From assembly GCF_004028095.1 (NCBI RefSeq), contig NZ_SBHM01000007.1:2046001-2110000 (forward strand): a stretch of 64,000 bases of DNA, read 5' to 3'. The position numbers and the translations under genes were made by a program. This document shows, in pieces, positions 51,912-61,019 of the stretch. The DNA comes from Paenarthrobacter ureafaciens. Lineage in GTDB: Bacteria; Actinomycetota; Actinomycetes; Actinomycetales; Micrococcaceae. Each line of letters starts with the position of its first letter. The first letter of the stretch is position 1. The notes beneath the pieces were generated by a model. The model worked only from the letters and a program-made list of their open reading frames with translations. It did no database searches and was not told where the DNA came from.

Positions 51912-53534
51912 CTAAGCGGTACGTCCGACGTCGATGAAGGACACGCCGGTGGTGGGCAGGGGCCGGAAGCCGCTGAGCTTGTTCTCGTCCCAAGCGCTGG
52001 GCAGCTGGCGGTGGAAGATCGGGTACAGCGGGACTTCTTCGGAGACGAGGTCCACGATTTCGCCGACCGTCTTCTTGGCGGCATCGCCGGAGGCCTGCGA
52101 GCCCTTGTCCATGAGTTCCTGGAGCTTGGTGCGCTCGGGCGTGGTCCAGAAGGCGCGCTTTTCCATCCAGGTGCTGCCCGAGTAGAACCAGCTCAGGAGA
52201 AGGTCCGCGTCGTTGCCGAACACTGACGGGTCACCCGGGGCGGCAACCACGGTGTAGTCGCCCTTGCCCACGCGGTCGGTGTACAAAGCACCGGACTGGA
52301 GGTTCTTGACGGTGACCTTGACACCCGGGAGCTTGTTCCAGGATTCGAGGATCAGCGGAGCGACGTCCTTGACCCACGCGGTGTCGGTGGTGAGGAGTTC
52401 GAATTCGAGGTTGGTGACGCCTGCTTCCTTGAGCAGGTCCTCAGCCTTCTTGGCGTCGTAGCCGTAGACGTTTTTGGCCTTGACGTAATCCGGGTGGCCT
52501 TCCTGGAAGTAGGAGCTGGCGGCCTTGGCGTTGCCGAACAGGGCCTTCTTGATGATGGCTTCCTTGTCCATGCCGTAGTGCAGGGCCTGGCGGACCAGCT
52601 TGTTGTTGAACGGTGCCTTGGCACAGTTGAACATGAGGAACAGAAGGCCGAAGGACTGCACCGACTCGACCTTGACCTTGGACTTGAGGCCGTCCACATC
52701 GAGGTAGGGGACATCCTCGATCGCCTGGACGCGTCCCGACTGGACTGCCGTGACGCGGGCCGCGGCGTCGGAGAGGAGCAGCCAGGTCATGCCCTTGGCG
52801 AGGGCGGGCTTCGGGCCGTTGTAGTCGGCGAAGGCTTCAAAGACGATCTTGTCGTCCTTCACGGCGGAAACGAGCTTGTAGGGGCCGGAGCCCACCGGCT
52901 TGGCGTCGAATGCCTTGAGGTCAGTGGCGAGTGCCTTGGGAACGATCTTGACCACGGAGATACGCGGTCCGAAGCCCGGGAAGGCGTACTTGAGGGTGAA
53001 CTCGACCGTCTTCCCGTCCAAGGGCTTGACGTCCTGGATGAACGGGATGAACTGGGAGAACAGCGACTTGTTGGCCGGGTCCATGACGCGGGTGAAGGAG
53101 AATGCGACGTCTTCGGTGGTGACCGGAGAGCCGTCGTGGAACTTGGCACCCTCGCGGATGGTCACCTGGTAAGTGGTGTCGTTGACCTTCTTGGGGTCCG
53201 CTGCGGCGAGGGCGTTGTATGGCTCGCGCGTTGCCGGGTGCAGTTCGATGAGGCCTTCGAAGATGTGCAGGTTGGCTGCCATGGGCGTTGCACCGGAGGA
53301 GCTCAACGGGTCGAAGCCCGTGGAGAGCGCGTAGGAGATGCCCGCCTCAATGGTGAGGTCCTTGTTGACCGCAGCGGTGTTGGTCGCATTGCTGCTCGTG
53401 GTGCTGGCAGCGCCGCCGCACGCAGAAAGGGTCGCGGTGAAAGCAGCAGCGGCACCGACGGCTCCACTCAGCTTCAGGAAGTTCCTGCGGCTGGCGTCGT
53501 TGACCAGCGGCAGGCTATTGATCGTCTTGCTCAT
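51912..53534 (-). CDS. Solute-binding protein of dpp-type ABC transporter, Tat/lipoprotein signal
   Basis: 540 residues. Signal [26 protein letters not shown] holds a twin-arginine motif and a lipobox. Family 5 binding protein throughout: [62 protein letters not shown] lies 5 nt before ATG 53534; an ATG six codons upstream is less likely. It heads the nan operon, opposite the GntR regulator. Ligand inferred to be sialic acid. Confidence 0.9.
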   Translation of the reverse strand: MSKTINSLPLVNDASRRNFLKLSGAVGAAAAFTATLSACGGAASTTSSNATNTAAVNKDLTIEAGISYALSTGFDPLSSSGATPMAANLHIFEGLIELHPATREPYNALAAADPKKVNDTTYQVTIREGAKFHDGSPVTTEDVAFSFTRVMDPANKSLFSQFIPFIQDVKPLDGKTVEFTLKYAFPGFGPRISVVKIVPKALATDLKAFDAKPVGSGPYKLVSAVKDDKIVFEAFADYNGPKPALAKGMTWLLLSDAAARVTAVQSGRVQAIEDVPYLDVDGLKSKVKVESVQSFGLLFLMFNCAKAPFNNKLVRQALHYGMDKEAIIKKALFGNAKAASSYFQEGHPDYVKAKNVYGYDAKKAEDLLKEAGVTNLEFELLTTDTAWVKDVAPLILESWNKLPGVKVTVKNLQSGALYTDRVGKGDYTVVAAPGDPSVFGNDADLLLSWFYSGSTWMEKRAFWTTPERTKLQELMDKGSQASGDAAKKTVGEIVDLVSEEVPLYPIFHRQLPSAWDENKLSGFRPLPTTGVSFIDVGRTA

Positions 53535-53563
53535 AGGGGCCTCACAATTCACTTATCGTGGGT

Positions 53564-53585
53564 TATCGGATGTAGGACGTCCGAT
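53564..53585. promoter_or_regulatory. Candidate GntR (NanR-like) operator downstream of the transporter promoter
   Basis: ATCGGA-N9-TCCGAT (53565-53585) is an inverted repeat that begins ~13 nt downstream of the -10 box, i.e. around +6, where a repressor would block elongation. The sequence TATCGGATGT here is the complement of ACATCCGATA at 53739-53748. Confidence 0.65.
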
Positions 53586-53597
53586 GCTCATAGTGAA

Positions 53598-53626
53598 ACT
53601 GTAAGGGTGGTCACAACGAACGTCAA
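53598..53626 (-). promoter_or_regulatory. Promoter of the nan transporter operon (TTGACG-17-TACAGT)
   Basis: A good -35, a 17-nt spacer and a good -10 on the minus strand; the transcript begins about 55 nt before the ATG. Confidence 0.75.
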
Positions 53627-53738
53627 GTGAGAATCAGGTCACGCCGGGGTGTTCCGGAAGGCCTTCGGGGCGACTGTTCGAGGGCCCGGGAGCGGGACTT
53701 CCAGGGAAATTCCGCGGCATACTTATCAGGGAGGTGGG

Positions 53739-53748
53739 ACATCCGATA
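53739..53748 (+). promoter_or_regulatory. Second copy of the GntR half-site (ACATCCGATA)
   Basis: Ten bases match, in reverse orientation, the operator at 53564-53573. It lies 124 nt before the GntR ATG and may mediate autoregulation. The 337-bp gap between the divergent genes holds no ORF. Confidence 0.45.
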
Positions 53749-53871
53749 TTGTATGCTGCAATCATCAATCTGCAGTGGGCGCTAAGCTCGCTCCAATATT
53801 AACACCCGCACTTGCCGGCGGCGGAGGCGTCGAGCCTGCGCAGCGGTAACTGCTTTGGCAAGGAGAGCGCC

Positions 53872-54600
53872 ATGACAACTTCCGGTGTAGTACCGCAGGC
53901 GCGGTTCAGTGCACAGGCGCGGCTGCGGGCTTTGCAGTCGGACATTATGGAACTGATCCTCGAGCGCGAACTCGAGGCCGGCGACCCCCTGCCCACGGAG
54001 AGTGAACTGTCCGTAGCCCTCGGAGTAGGACGCAACACGCTCAGGGAGTCCCTGAAGGTGCTCCAGGCCCTGGGTGTGATCGAGATCCGCCATGGCTTCG
54101 GCATGTTCGTCGCTCCGAGCAACTTCGATGCCCTGGCGGACGGGCTGACCTTCCGCGGCCGCCTCTCCCTGCGGCATCAGGGATTCGAAGCCCTGCAACT
54201 GGTAGACGTACGGCAAGCCCTGGAATCCGGCCTGATCGCATCTTCCATTGACGTCATGACGCCCGAGCAGCTGGCCTCCATTGAGGAAACGGTCAAGCAG
54301 ATGGAGGAGTTGGCGGCTTCGGGCGAGAACTTCGTCGCCGCCGACGCCGAGTTCCATCGCCGCCTGTTCGAGCCCCTCAACAACGAGCTCCTCATCAACC
54401 TCATGGGCGTGTTTTGGAAGGTCTACCGCAAGATCCACGTGGAGATAGGCGCCGGCAACGAGGACCTGGTCAAGACCGCCGCCACGCACCGCGATATCTA
54501 CACCGCCGTGGCAGCCGGGGACAAGCCCCTCGCAGCCGAACTGCTCAACCGCCACTTCGACGGTATCCGCCGCCGCATCAGCGAGGCCGTGGGCGAGTAA
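53872..54600 (+). CDS. GntR/FadR-type regulator of the nan locus
   Basis: 242 residues. GntR winged helix (ILERELEAGDPLPTESELSVALGVGRNTLRESLKVLQALGVIEIRHGFGMFV) then an FCD ligand-binding helical domain with Asp/His metal ligands (LVDVRQALE, ADAEFHRRLF, ATHRDIYTAV, LLNRHFDGI). ATG 53872 has AAGGAG 6 nt before it. Divergence from the transporter genes and the operator pair support a NanR-like repressor. Confidence 0.88.
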   Translation: MTTSGVVPQARFSAQARLRALQSDIMELILERELEAGDPLPTESELSVALGVGRNTLRESLKVLQALGVIEIRHGFGMFVAPSNFDALADGLTFRGRLSLRHQGFEALQLVDVRQALESGLIASSIDVMTPEQLASIEETVKQMEELAASGENFVAADAEFHRRLFEPLNNELLINLMGVFWKVYRKIHVEIGAGNEDLVKTAATHRDIYTAVAAGDKPLAAELLNRHFDGIRRRISEAVGE

Positions 54601-54612
54601 CGCGCCGAACCC

Positions 54613-54656
54613 AAGGGCCGCCGTCGTACTTCTGTTCAAGTACGACGGCGGCCCTT
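54613..54656 (+). terminator. Terminator after the GntR gene
   Basis: A perfect 19-bp stem (AAGGGCCGCCGTCGTACTT and complement) with a 6-nt loop. No U tract, but very stable. Confidence 0.8.
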
Positions 54657-54737
54657 GCCGTTTCCGCTCAACGCACTTTCCCTGCCCCGCCACCACCCGC
54701 AGCCGCAAACTCCCTGCCCCACCGCTCAACTCCCTAC

Positions 54738-54837
54738 TTCCCCAACTAGGTCGCATTAGCGCGCGTTTAGAGCCGTCTAAAGGCGCACAGCTGCGACTTA
54801 GCGTGTGGGCGCCGCTGGCGCGCCGTGGGTTGGGGAA
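54738..54837. repeat. ~100-bp palindromic region beside the IS110 element
   Basis: Outer arms TTCCCCAAC (54738) and GTTGGGGAA (54829), inner stem TTTAGAGCCGTCTAAA near 54766-54781, with imperfect pairing between (TCGCATTAGCG / GCTGCGA). Looks like a REP-type repeat, a common target of IS110 elements. GACTTAGCGTG occurs at 54795 and again at 54945. Confidence 0.5.
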
Positions 54838-54897
54838 AGTATGCGTTCGACCTGCCTTAGCTGTGGTCAGGGCGGGCACGGCGGGTGGATCATGGTG

Positions 54898-55047
54898 GTG
54901 TCTGTCTCGGTGAACACCGAACCAACTTGGTGCCTTGAGTCCGTGACTTAGCGTGGCGTGGAGGACTCCCACGGGAACCGTGGATTGTTGCTCTTAAGCA
55001 CGGGTATTAGATTCCTGAATAATCCCTGTCCTCCCCGAGACAGACAC
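54898..55047 (+). ncRNA. Candidate IS110 bridge RNA region
   Basis: Perfect 13-nt inverted repeat GTGTCTGTCTCGG (54898-54910) / CCGAGACAGACAC (55035-55047) would close a ~150-nt folded RNA just upstream of the transposase, the location of bridge RNAs in IS110 elements (established for IS621). Inner segments could form target and donor loops. Assignment by position and structure only. Confidence 0.5.
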
Positions 55048-55083
55048 TGTCAGCACAGTCATCAGTGTTGGAGGGAAGCTGGA

Positions 55084-56322
55084 ATGGATATTGTTCACGA
55101 GCGTGCCGCTGGAATGGATATCTCCAAACGCGACGCGAAGGTCTGCGTGCGGGTCCCGGGAACCCGGGCCGGGACCTACACCTCAAAGGTCACTTCCTGG
55201 GGTGCGACCACGGGGGCGATCCTGGAGTTGCGGGAGTTTCTGGAACGCGAGCATGTCACTGTGTTGGTGATGGAAGCGACCAGCGATTACTGGAAACCGT
55301 TCTTCTACCTGCTCGAAGAGACGCTCCCGGTGATGCTGGTCAATGCTAAGGCCGCCCGGAATATCCCGGGACGGAAGACCGATGTTTCGGACGCTGCCTG
55401 GTTGGCCCAACTGGCCGCGCACGGGCTGTTGCGGGCCTCGTTCGTGCCCCCGGAACCGATCCGCGACCTGAGGGACCTCACCCGGGCCAGGGCAATCGCG
55501 GTCCGGGACCGGGCACGGGAAATCCAAAGGCTGGAGAAGTTCCTGGAGAGCTCCGGGATCAAACTCTCCTCCGTCGTTTCAGATTTGACCGGGGTCTCCT
55601 CCCGGGACATGCTCGAAGCCCTCATCAATGGGGAACGGAACCCAGAGGTTCTCGCCGGGATGGCTCGCGGGACGATGCGCTCGAAAATCCCCGCCCTGGT
55701 CGATGCCCTGACCGGCAGGTTCAGGCCCCACCACGCGTTCATGGCAAGGCTGCACCTGGACCAGATCGATGCCCACAACCGCGCCATCGACACCCTCACC
55801 GGACGCATCGAGGAGGCGATGGAACCCTTTCGTGAGGCCAGGGAAGCCCTGGCCACCATCCCCGGAGTCTCCCAACGAATCGCCGAAGTGATCATCGCCG
55901 AGACCGGCGCTGACATGGACGTCTTCGAAACCCCCGCCCGGCTCGCTTCCTGGGCAGGGGTCTGTCCCACCGCCCACGAGTCCGCCGGACACATCAAATC
56001 CAGCCACATCATGCCCGGCAACAAATACCTCAAAGCAGCCCTAGGCACCGCAGCCATGTCTGCAGCCCGGTCCAAGGACACTTACCTAGCCGCAAAGTAT
56101 CGACGCATCACCGCCCGCTCAGGTAAGAACAAGGCCCTGGTCGCCGTCGAACATTCCCTCCTGACCGCAGCCTGGCACATGCTCCGCAACGGCGAGTGCT
56201 ACACCGACCCCGGCGCCGACCACTTCAACAGGATCAACCCAACCCGAGCGAAGAACAACGCCATCAAACAACTCAACAACCTCGGCTACAACGTCACCAT
56301 CACCCCGGCCAACGCAGCCTAA
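55084..56322 (+). CDS. IS110-family transposase
   Basis: 412 residues. N-terminal RuvC-like DEDD domain: GMDISKRDAKVCVRV (Asp), VMEATSDYWKP (Glu), PGRKTDVSDAAWLAQL (Asp, Asp). C-terminal Tnp20-like domain: IPGVSQRIAEVIIAETG, SWAGVCPTAHESAGHIKSSHIMPGNKYLKAAL with the Ser nucleophile. GGAGGGAAGC precedes the ATG. The frame is intact, so the element may still be mobile. Confidence 0.95.
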   Translation: MDIVHERAAGMDISKRDAKVCVRVPGTRAGTYTSKVTSWGATTGAILELREFLEREHVTVLVMEATSDYWKPFFYLLEETLPVMLVNAKAARNIPGRKTDVSDAAWLAQLAAHGLLRASFVPPEPIRDLRDLTRARAIAVRDRAREIQRLEKFLESSGIKLSSVVSDLTGVSSRDMLEALINGERNPEVLAGMARGTMRSKIPALVDALTGRFRPHHAFMARLHLDQIDAHNRAIDTLTGRIEEAMEPFREAREALATIPGVSQRIAEVIIAETGADMDVFETPARLASWAGVCPTAHESAGHIKSSHIMPGNKYLKAALGTAAMSAARSKDTYLAAKYRRITARSGKNKALVAVEHSLLTAAWHMLRNGECYTDPGADHFNRINPTRAKNNAIKQLNNLGYNVTITPANAA

Positions 56323-56387
56323 CCAACCTCCACTTTCGTATTAGTTGGGAGGGGTGGGAGGGGAGTGGGGGTGGGACGGGGAAAACA

Positions 56388-56421
56388 AAAGACCCGCACC
56401 GGCGAACCGGTGCGGGTCTTT
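56388..56421 (-). terminator. Terminator of tRNA-Arg
   Basis: Stem AAGACCCGCACCGG/CCGGTGCGGGTCTT with a short loop, followed on the minus strand by TTTTGTTTTC. Confidence 0.88.
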
Positions 56422-56426
56422 ATCTG

Positions 56427-56500
<74 letters not shown>

Positions 56501-56606
56501 ATTCTTGGTGATTCTCGGCGGTCTGTTTCTCTGACCCCCTCGAACCTCAATAAACTTTACAGAAGTTCACGTGAAGTTCCAAATCGACAGACTGTAATCT
56601 GCCTAA

Positions 56607-56634
56607 CTAGACCGGTCTAGGTGACCTTCGTCAC
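56607..56634. promoter_or_regulatory. Palindrome and CRP/GlxR-like site upstream of pckG
   Basis: CTAGACCGGTCTAG (56607-56620), a perfect 14-bp palindrome, is followed by GTGACCTTCGTCAC (56621-56634), which matches the GTGA-N6-TCAC core bound by CRP-type regulators. They lie ~150 nt before the pckG start; control by carbon state is plausible. Confidence 0.5.
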
Positions 56635-56784
56635 TTAAATCAGCCCTTCAGAAACTGGATTCCTTGATTTTCCGCGGTTTTCATTTGCGCGGCCCTCATT
56701 TGTCCGATGTCTGACAACGGATTGGTCTGGTCCGCGCCCCCTATCGTTTAGGACACACCACCGAACCCGACGAAGGGAACCGCA

Positions 56785-58611
56785 ATGGGCGATCTGGCGC
56801 GACTGCCGCTGCTTGAGAAGGCACCTACTACGCATGCACGCCTGCTGGCCTGGGTCGAAGAAGTAGCTGAACTGACTCAGCCGGACCGCATCCACTGGGT
56901 TGACGGTAGCGAAGCAGAAAACAAGAAGCTGACAGACGAGCTGGTTGAGGCCGGCACGCTGAAGCGGCTCAACCCGGAGACGTTCCCGAACTCCTTTGCA
57001 GCTTTCTCCGATCCCGCTGACGTTGCCCGTGTAGAGGAGCAGACCTTTATCTGCTCCGAGAACGAGCGCGACGCAGGCTTCACCAACAACTGGATGGCCC
57101 CGGCCGAGATGAAGCAGAAGCTGCGCGGACTTTTCGCCGGCTCCATGCGCGGCCGCACCATGTACGTCATTCCCTTCGTCATGGGCCACCTGGATGCTGA
57201 AGACCCCAAGTTCGGCGTTGAGATCACCGACTCCGCCTACGTGGTTGCTTCCATGCGCATCATGGCCCGCATCGGCACCGACGTTCTGGAACGCATCACC
57301 CGGACCGACGCGTTCTTCGTACCGGCGTTGCACTCCCTCGGCGCACCGCTGGAACCCGGCCAGGCCGACGTCGCATGGCCGTGCAACCCGGAAAAGTGGA
57401 TCGTCCACTTCCCCGAAGAGCGCTCCATCTGGTCCTTCGGTTCCGGCTACGGCGGAAACGCCCTGCTGGGCAAGAAGTGCTACGCGCTGCGCATCGCGTC
57501 GGTCATGGCCCGCGACGAAGGCTGGCTGGCCGAGCACATGCTCATCCTCAAGCTGACCTCTCCCGAGCAGAAGACCTACTACGTCTCCGCGGCCTTCCCC
57601 TCCGCCTGCGGCAAGACCAACCTCGCCCTGCTGGACCCCACCATCAAGGGTTGGAAAGTTGAGACCCTGGGCGATGACATCACGTGGATGCGCTTCGGCA
57701 AGGAAGGCGAGCTCCGCGCGGTCAACCCGGAAGCCGGTCTTTTCGGCGTTGCGCCGGGCACCGGTTGGGGTACCAACCCCAACGCCATGCGTGCCATTGC
57801 CAAGGGCAACAGCATCTTCACCAACGTCGCACTGACCGACGACGGTGGAGTTTGGTGGGAAGGCATGACCGAGGAGACCCCGGCACACCTGACCGACTGG
57901 CAGGGCAACTCCTGGACTCCGGACTCGGAGGCCCCGGCCGCGCACCCGAACTCCCGCTTCTGCACCCCGATCGACCAGATCGACATGCTTGCCGAAGAGT
58001 ACTTCAGCCCCGAGGGCGTGGAACTCTCCGCCATCCTGTTCGGTGGCCGCCGCAAGACCACCATCCCGTTGGTCACCGAGGCCCGCGACTGGTCAAACGG
58101 CATCTTCATGGGCGCCACCCTCTCGTCGGAGACCACCGCTGCAGCGGCCGGTGCCGTGGGCGTAGTCCGTCGCGATCCGATGGCGATGCTTCCGTTCATC
58201 GGCTACGACGCCGGCGATTACCTGAACCACTGGGTGAACCTGTCAGCGAAGGCCAATCCCGAGCGTTTGCCCAAGATCTTCCTGGTCAACTGGTTCCGCC
58301 GCACGGCTGACGGCGGTTTCGCCTGGCCTGGCTTCGGGGACAACGCACGCGTGCTCAAGTGGGCCATCGAGCGGCTCGAAGGCAAGGCCGACGCCGTGGA
58401 GACCCCCATCGGCTTCGTGCCGACCGGTGAATCCATCGACCTCGAGGGCCTGGACATGACCCCGGCAGAGGTGGAGGCAGCCGTCCGTGTGGATGCCGAC
58501 GAATGGACCACCGAGCTGGCCTCCATTGAAGAGTGGTTCGCCAACTTCGGCGAATCGCTCCCGGCGGCGCTGAAGTCCGAGCTGGACGGCCTGAAGAGCC
58601 GCCTGGCCTAA
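56785..58611 (+). CDS. pckG: Phosphoenolpyruvate carboxykinase (GTP)
   Basis: 608 residues; the first step of gluconeogenesis, oxaloacetate + GTP to PEP. GTP-type motifs: P-loop [16 protein letters not shown], substrate loop [43 protein letters not shown] with metal Asp, [12 protein letters not shown], and base-binding NWFRR. AAGGGA precedes the ATG. Strong terminator after it. Confidence 0.97.
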   Translation: MGDLARLPLLEKAPTTHARLLAWVEEVAELTQPDRIHWVDGSEAENKKLTDELVEAGTLKRLNPETFPNSFAAFSDPADVARVEEQTFICSENERDAGFTNNWMAPAEMKQKLRGLFAGSMRGRTMYVIPFVMGHLDAEDPKFGVEITDSAYVVASMRIMARIGTDVLERITRTDAFFVPALHSLGAPLEPGQADVAWPCNPEKWIVHFPEERSIWSFGSGYGGNALLGKKCYALRIASVMARDEGWLAEHMLILKLTSPEQKTYYVSAAFPSACGKTNLALLDPTIKGWKVETLGDDITWMRFGKEGELRAVNPEAGLFGVAPGTGWGTNPNAMRAIAKGNSIFTNVALTDDGGVWWEGMTEETPAHLTDWQGNSWTPDSEAPAAHPNSRFCTPIDQIDMLAEEYFSPEGVELSAILFGGRRKTTIPLVTEARDWSNGIFMGATLSSETTAAAAGAVGVVRRDPMAMLPFIGYDAGDYLNHWVNLSAKANPERLPKIFLVNWFRRTADGGFAWPGFGDNARVLKWAIERLEGKADAVETPIGFVPTGESIDLEGLDMTPAEVEAAVRVDADEWTTELASIEEWFANFGESLPAALKSELDGLKSRLA

Positions 58612-58690
58612 ACCTCGGGAAGCAAGAACCTCCGGAGGTAGGAACCTCCGGAGGTGCAGAACCTCTTAGGGACAATGGCGTCCCTGAGTG

Positions 58691-58742
58691 AACGACGACG
58701 GCCTGTCACCTTTTGTACGAAAGGTGACAGGCCGCCGTCGTT
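58691..58742. terminator. Bidirectional terminator between pckG and hmp
   Basis: 23-nt arms (AACGACGACGGCCTGTCACC...) with one mismatch and a short TGTACG loop; A/T-rich at both outer sides. Confidence 0.85.
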
Positions 58743-58749
58743 CCTTGCC

Positions 58750-59907
58750 TTAGTTGGCGAGCCAGACGTCCGGACCGAAGACCTCGTAGTGGATCCGCGT
58801 TGCCGGGATGCCCGCTTCGATGGCCTCGTCGCGGATCTTCTTCATGAAGGGCAGCGGGCCGCACAGGTAGAGCGAGGCATCTGCCGGAAGATCGACTTCG
58901 CGAAGCGACATGAAACCTTCCTTGGCGCCGGCCTGCGGAGTCTCAAGCCACAGCTGCAGGTCGGCATCGATCCTGGCGGCGTCGGCGGTCATCTGGCCGC
59001 TGAGCGCCCAGCTGTCCATGGAACGTTCGGCGTGCAGCACCACTACATCGCGGTCAGTGCCGGTATCTGCCAGGGAGCGCAGGATGGAAGCGGTGGGCGT
59101 GCAGCCGATGCCGGCCGAAGCGAGAACCACCGGGCCTGCCTCGTCCTTGAGCGTGATTTCGCCATAGGGGTTGGAGATCTCCAGGATGTCCCCGGGCTCG
59201 ACGGCGGTGTGCAGGGCGGTGGAGACCTCACCGCCGTCGTTGAGCTTGGTGGTGAAGATCCGGCTGGTGCCGGCGTCGCCGGACAGCGAGTACTGGCGCA
59301 CCTGGCGGAGGCCGTCAGGAAGGGTGACCTTGACGCTGACGTACTGTCCTGGCTTGGCTTCCGTGATGGGGGTTTCATCGGCCGGTTCCAGCGTGAAGGT
59401 CATGGCATCCTTGCCTGCTGCTTCCTTGCTGACGACGCGCCACGGCATCCACATGCGGGTGTTGGCCTGCGCTGCGTAGAGGTCCTTCTCCAACTTGATC
59501 AGGGCGTCCGCCATGAGCCAGTACACCTCGGTCCATGCTTCTGCGATCTCCGGGGTGATGACATCGGCCAGGTCGGCGGCAATGGCTGCGAAGAGGTGCT
59601 CGTAAACCACGCCGTACTGCTCCTCGACGATGCCCAACGAAGCGTGCTTGTGCGCAATGCGGGAGAGGACCTTTTCCGGCAGCGTGCCGGGGTTGTTCAC
59701 CAAGTGCGTGGCGAAAGCGGCAATGCTCCCGGCCAAAGCCTTCTGCTGCTCGCCGGAACGCTGGTTCGATCGGCTGAAAAGACCATCCAGGAGTTCGGGG
59801 TGTGCTGTGAACAAGCGGTTGTAGAAATCGGCGGTGATTTCGCCAATCCTCGATCCGACCAGCGGAAGGGTGGCTTCGATGACGGGGCGGGACTTTTCCG
59901 AGAGCAT
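58750..59907 (-). CDS. hmp: Flavohemoprotein (nitric oxide dioxygenase)
   Basis: 385 residues; converts NO to nitrate with O2 and NAD(P)H. Globin domain 1-140 with distal and proximal His (HKHASLGI), FAD domain with RQYSL (FAD site) near 205, NAD domain with SAGIGCTPTASILR, and C-terminal VFGPDVW. AGGAGAACC precedes the ATG. The promoter overlaps an NsrR-type dyad, and the NsrR gene lies just upstream. Confidence 0.95.
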   Translation of the reverse strand: MLSEKSRPVIEATLPLVGSRIGEITADFYNRLFTAHPELLDGLFSRSNQRSGEQQKALAGSIAAFATHLVNNPGTLPEKVLSRIAHKHASLGIVEEQYGVVYEHLFAAIAADLADVITPEIAEAWTEVYWLMADALIKLEKDLYAAQANTRMWMPWRVVSKEAAGKDAMTFTLEPADETPITEAKPGQYVSVKVTLPDGLRQVRQYSLSGDAGTSRIFTTKLNDGGEVSTALHTAVEPGDILEISNPYGEITLKDEAGPVVLASAGIGCTPTASILRSLADTGTDRDVVVLHAERSMDSWALSGQMTADAARIDADLQLWLETPQAGAKEGFMSLREVDLPADASLYLCGPLPFMKKIRDEAIEAGIPATRIHYEVFGPDVWLAN

Positions 59908-59953
59908 GGTTCTCCTGGGGTTGGGGTCCGTGCACCTGCGCCGGACCGGATCA

Positions 59954-59978
59954 ATACATGTATTTCAAATACCTGTAT
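59954..59978. promoter_or_regulatory. NsrR-type operator in the hmp promoter
   Basis: ATACATGTATTT-C-AAATACCTGTAT: 12-nt arms around one base, 11 of 12 paired, matching the NsrR half-site style. On the minus strand TTGATC (59987-59982) and AATACA (59964-59959) at 17-nt spacing form the promoter that the operator covers. Confidence 0.82.
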
Positions 59979-60044
59979 TTAGATCAATTTCTACTCCCCG
60001 TAGAAAAGAAGTGCAAATCGAGGGGGTTCGTTACGCCGGAGGTC

Positions 60045-60539
60045 TCACGCCGTGGTGACGGCGGGCTGGGAAGCGGGTGACGGATCCGTGCCGAACTGGG
60101 GACGCAAGCCGATGGTAGCGAAGACCGGATTCATCTGGCGGGCGTGGGGCAGGGACGCGATCACCACGGTGTCGAGTTCCTTGTAGAAAGCTTCCCTGGC
60201 CCGCTTCATGGCATGGCGCAAACCGCACTCGGTCAGCAGCGGGCAGTCGCCGTTGGGGGATTGGCACTCCGCCGGGTCTTGCCTGCTGTCCAGGTGGCGG
60301 AGGAGCTGCCCCACGGTTGCTTTACGACCGGCAGCGTTGAGCCGGGAGCCGCCAAGCCTGCCACGTTCGACGTCGATCAGGCCGAGTTCGCGGAGCCGGA
60401 CCATTGCTTTGCTCACGTGGTTGTACGGGGTGCCGACGGCATTCGCCACAGCCTGAGTGGTCAGCAAAGTCCCCTCGGGCGCAGCTGCCAACACCATGAT
60501 GGCGCGGAGGCTTACATCTGCGAACGCGTTGATCTTCAT
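60045..60539 (-). CDS. nsrR: Rrf2-family NO-sensing repressor
   Basis: 164 residues. Winged helix (LRAIMVLAAAPEGTLLTTQAVANAVGTPYNHVSKAMVRLRELGLI) and three cysteines in CQSPNGDCPLLTECGLRHAM that hold an Fe-S cluster. NO damage to the cluster releases DNA and turns on hmp. Start at ATG after AGGTGA. It follows the pmm-associated ORF by 24 nt and may be partly co-transcribed. Confidence 0.93.
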   Translation of the reverse strand: MKINAFADVSLRAIMVLAAAPEGTLLTTQAVANAVGTPYNHVSKAMVRLRELGLIDVERGRLGGSRLNAAGRKATVGQLLRHLDSRQDPAECQSPNGDCPLLTECGLRHAMKRAREAFYKELDTVVIASLPHARQMNPVFATIGLRPQFGTDPSPASQPAVTTA

Positions 60540-60563
60540 CGCTTCACCTAAGGTAGTGCGGGT

Positions 60564-61007
60564 CTAGTCCACCCAGACTGACGGCTCGTGGGTGTCCGGC
60601 TCCATGGGCTCAAAGGTGAACCCATCGTCTGTTACATGATAGGGAACTATCGCGGCAAGTACGGTGCCGTCCCTGTGTTCGGCCGCGCCGGTGATTCCAT
60701 CGCAACCATGTTCCGGCAGGCTGGCATCGTAGGCAACGGCTACCGCGCGGTAGTCGTTTCGCCCCTGCTTGAGGAGCTCCTGCACGTCGGCAAGCATCTG
60801 CTCAGCATCGAGGTGACCGTCTTCGTCCGGCTCATTCGGGGTTACCAGGACGATCCTGAGTTCACCGTCATTGGACAAGGTGATTCCGAAGGGGAGGAAG
60901 CCGCCGTTCTGCAGGAGGTGTTCCTGGGCCGTGCCAATGGCTGTGCCCAAGGTGTCCCTGAGTTCCTGCTCCGCCGCATTCCCCGCTGCTTGAGGTTCGT
61001 GGCTCAT
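60564..61007 (-). CDS. Conserved hypothetical protein
   Basis: 147 residues, acidic, soluble. GGFLPFGITLSNDGELRIVLV and GRNDYRAVAVAYDAS suggest a small alpha-beta fold of a family seen in diverse bacteria, function unknown. GGGGAG precedes the ATG, which is 12 nt after pmm, so it is co-transcribed with it. Confidence 0.8.
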   Translation of the reverse strand: MSHEPQAAGNAAEQELRDTLGTAIGTAQEHLLQNGGFLPFGITLSNDGELRIVLVTPNEPDEDGHLDAEQMLADVQELLKQGRNDYRAVAVAYDASLPEHGCDGITGAAEHRDGTVLAAIVPYHVTDDGFTFEPMEPDTHEPSVWVD

Positions 61008-61019
61008 ATGATGGCTCCC

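Larger units (their letters stand above)
54898..56322 (+). mobile_element. IS110-family insertion sequence (ends not resolved)
   Basis: One transposase with a long non-coding upstream end and no terminal inverted repeats, as usual for IS110. The limits given are the first base of the structured upstream region and the transposase stop; the true ends may be up to 150 bp further out. Right-side flank TAGTTGGG (56342) echoes the left-side CCCCAACTA (54740). Confidence 0.75.

Noticed and set aside
58654..59982. 442-codon plus-strand frame over hmp
   Set aside because: Antisense to a full-length flavohemoprotein; shadow.
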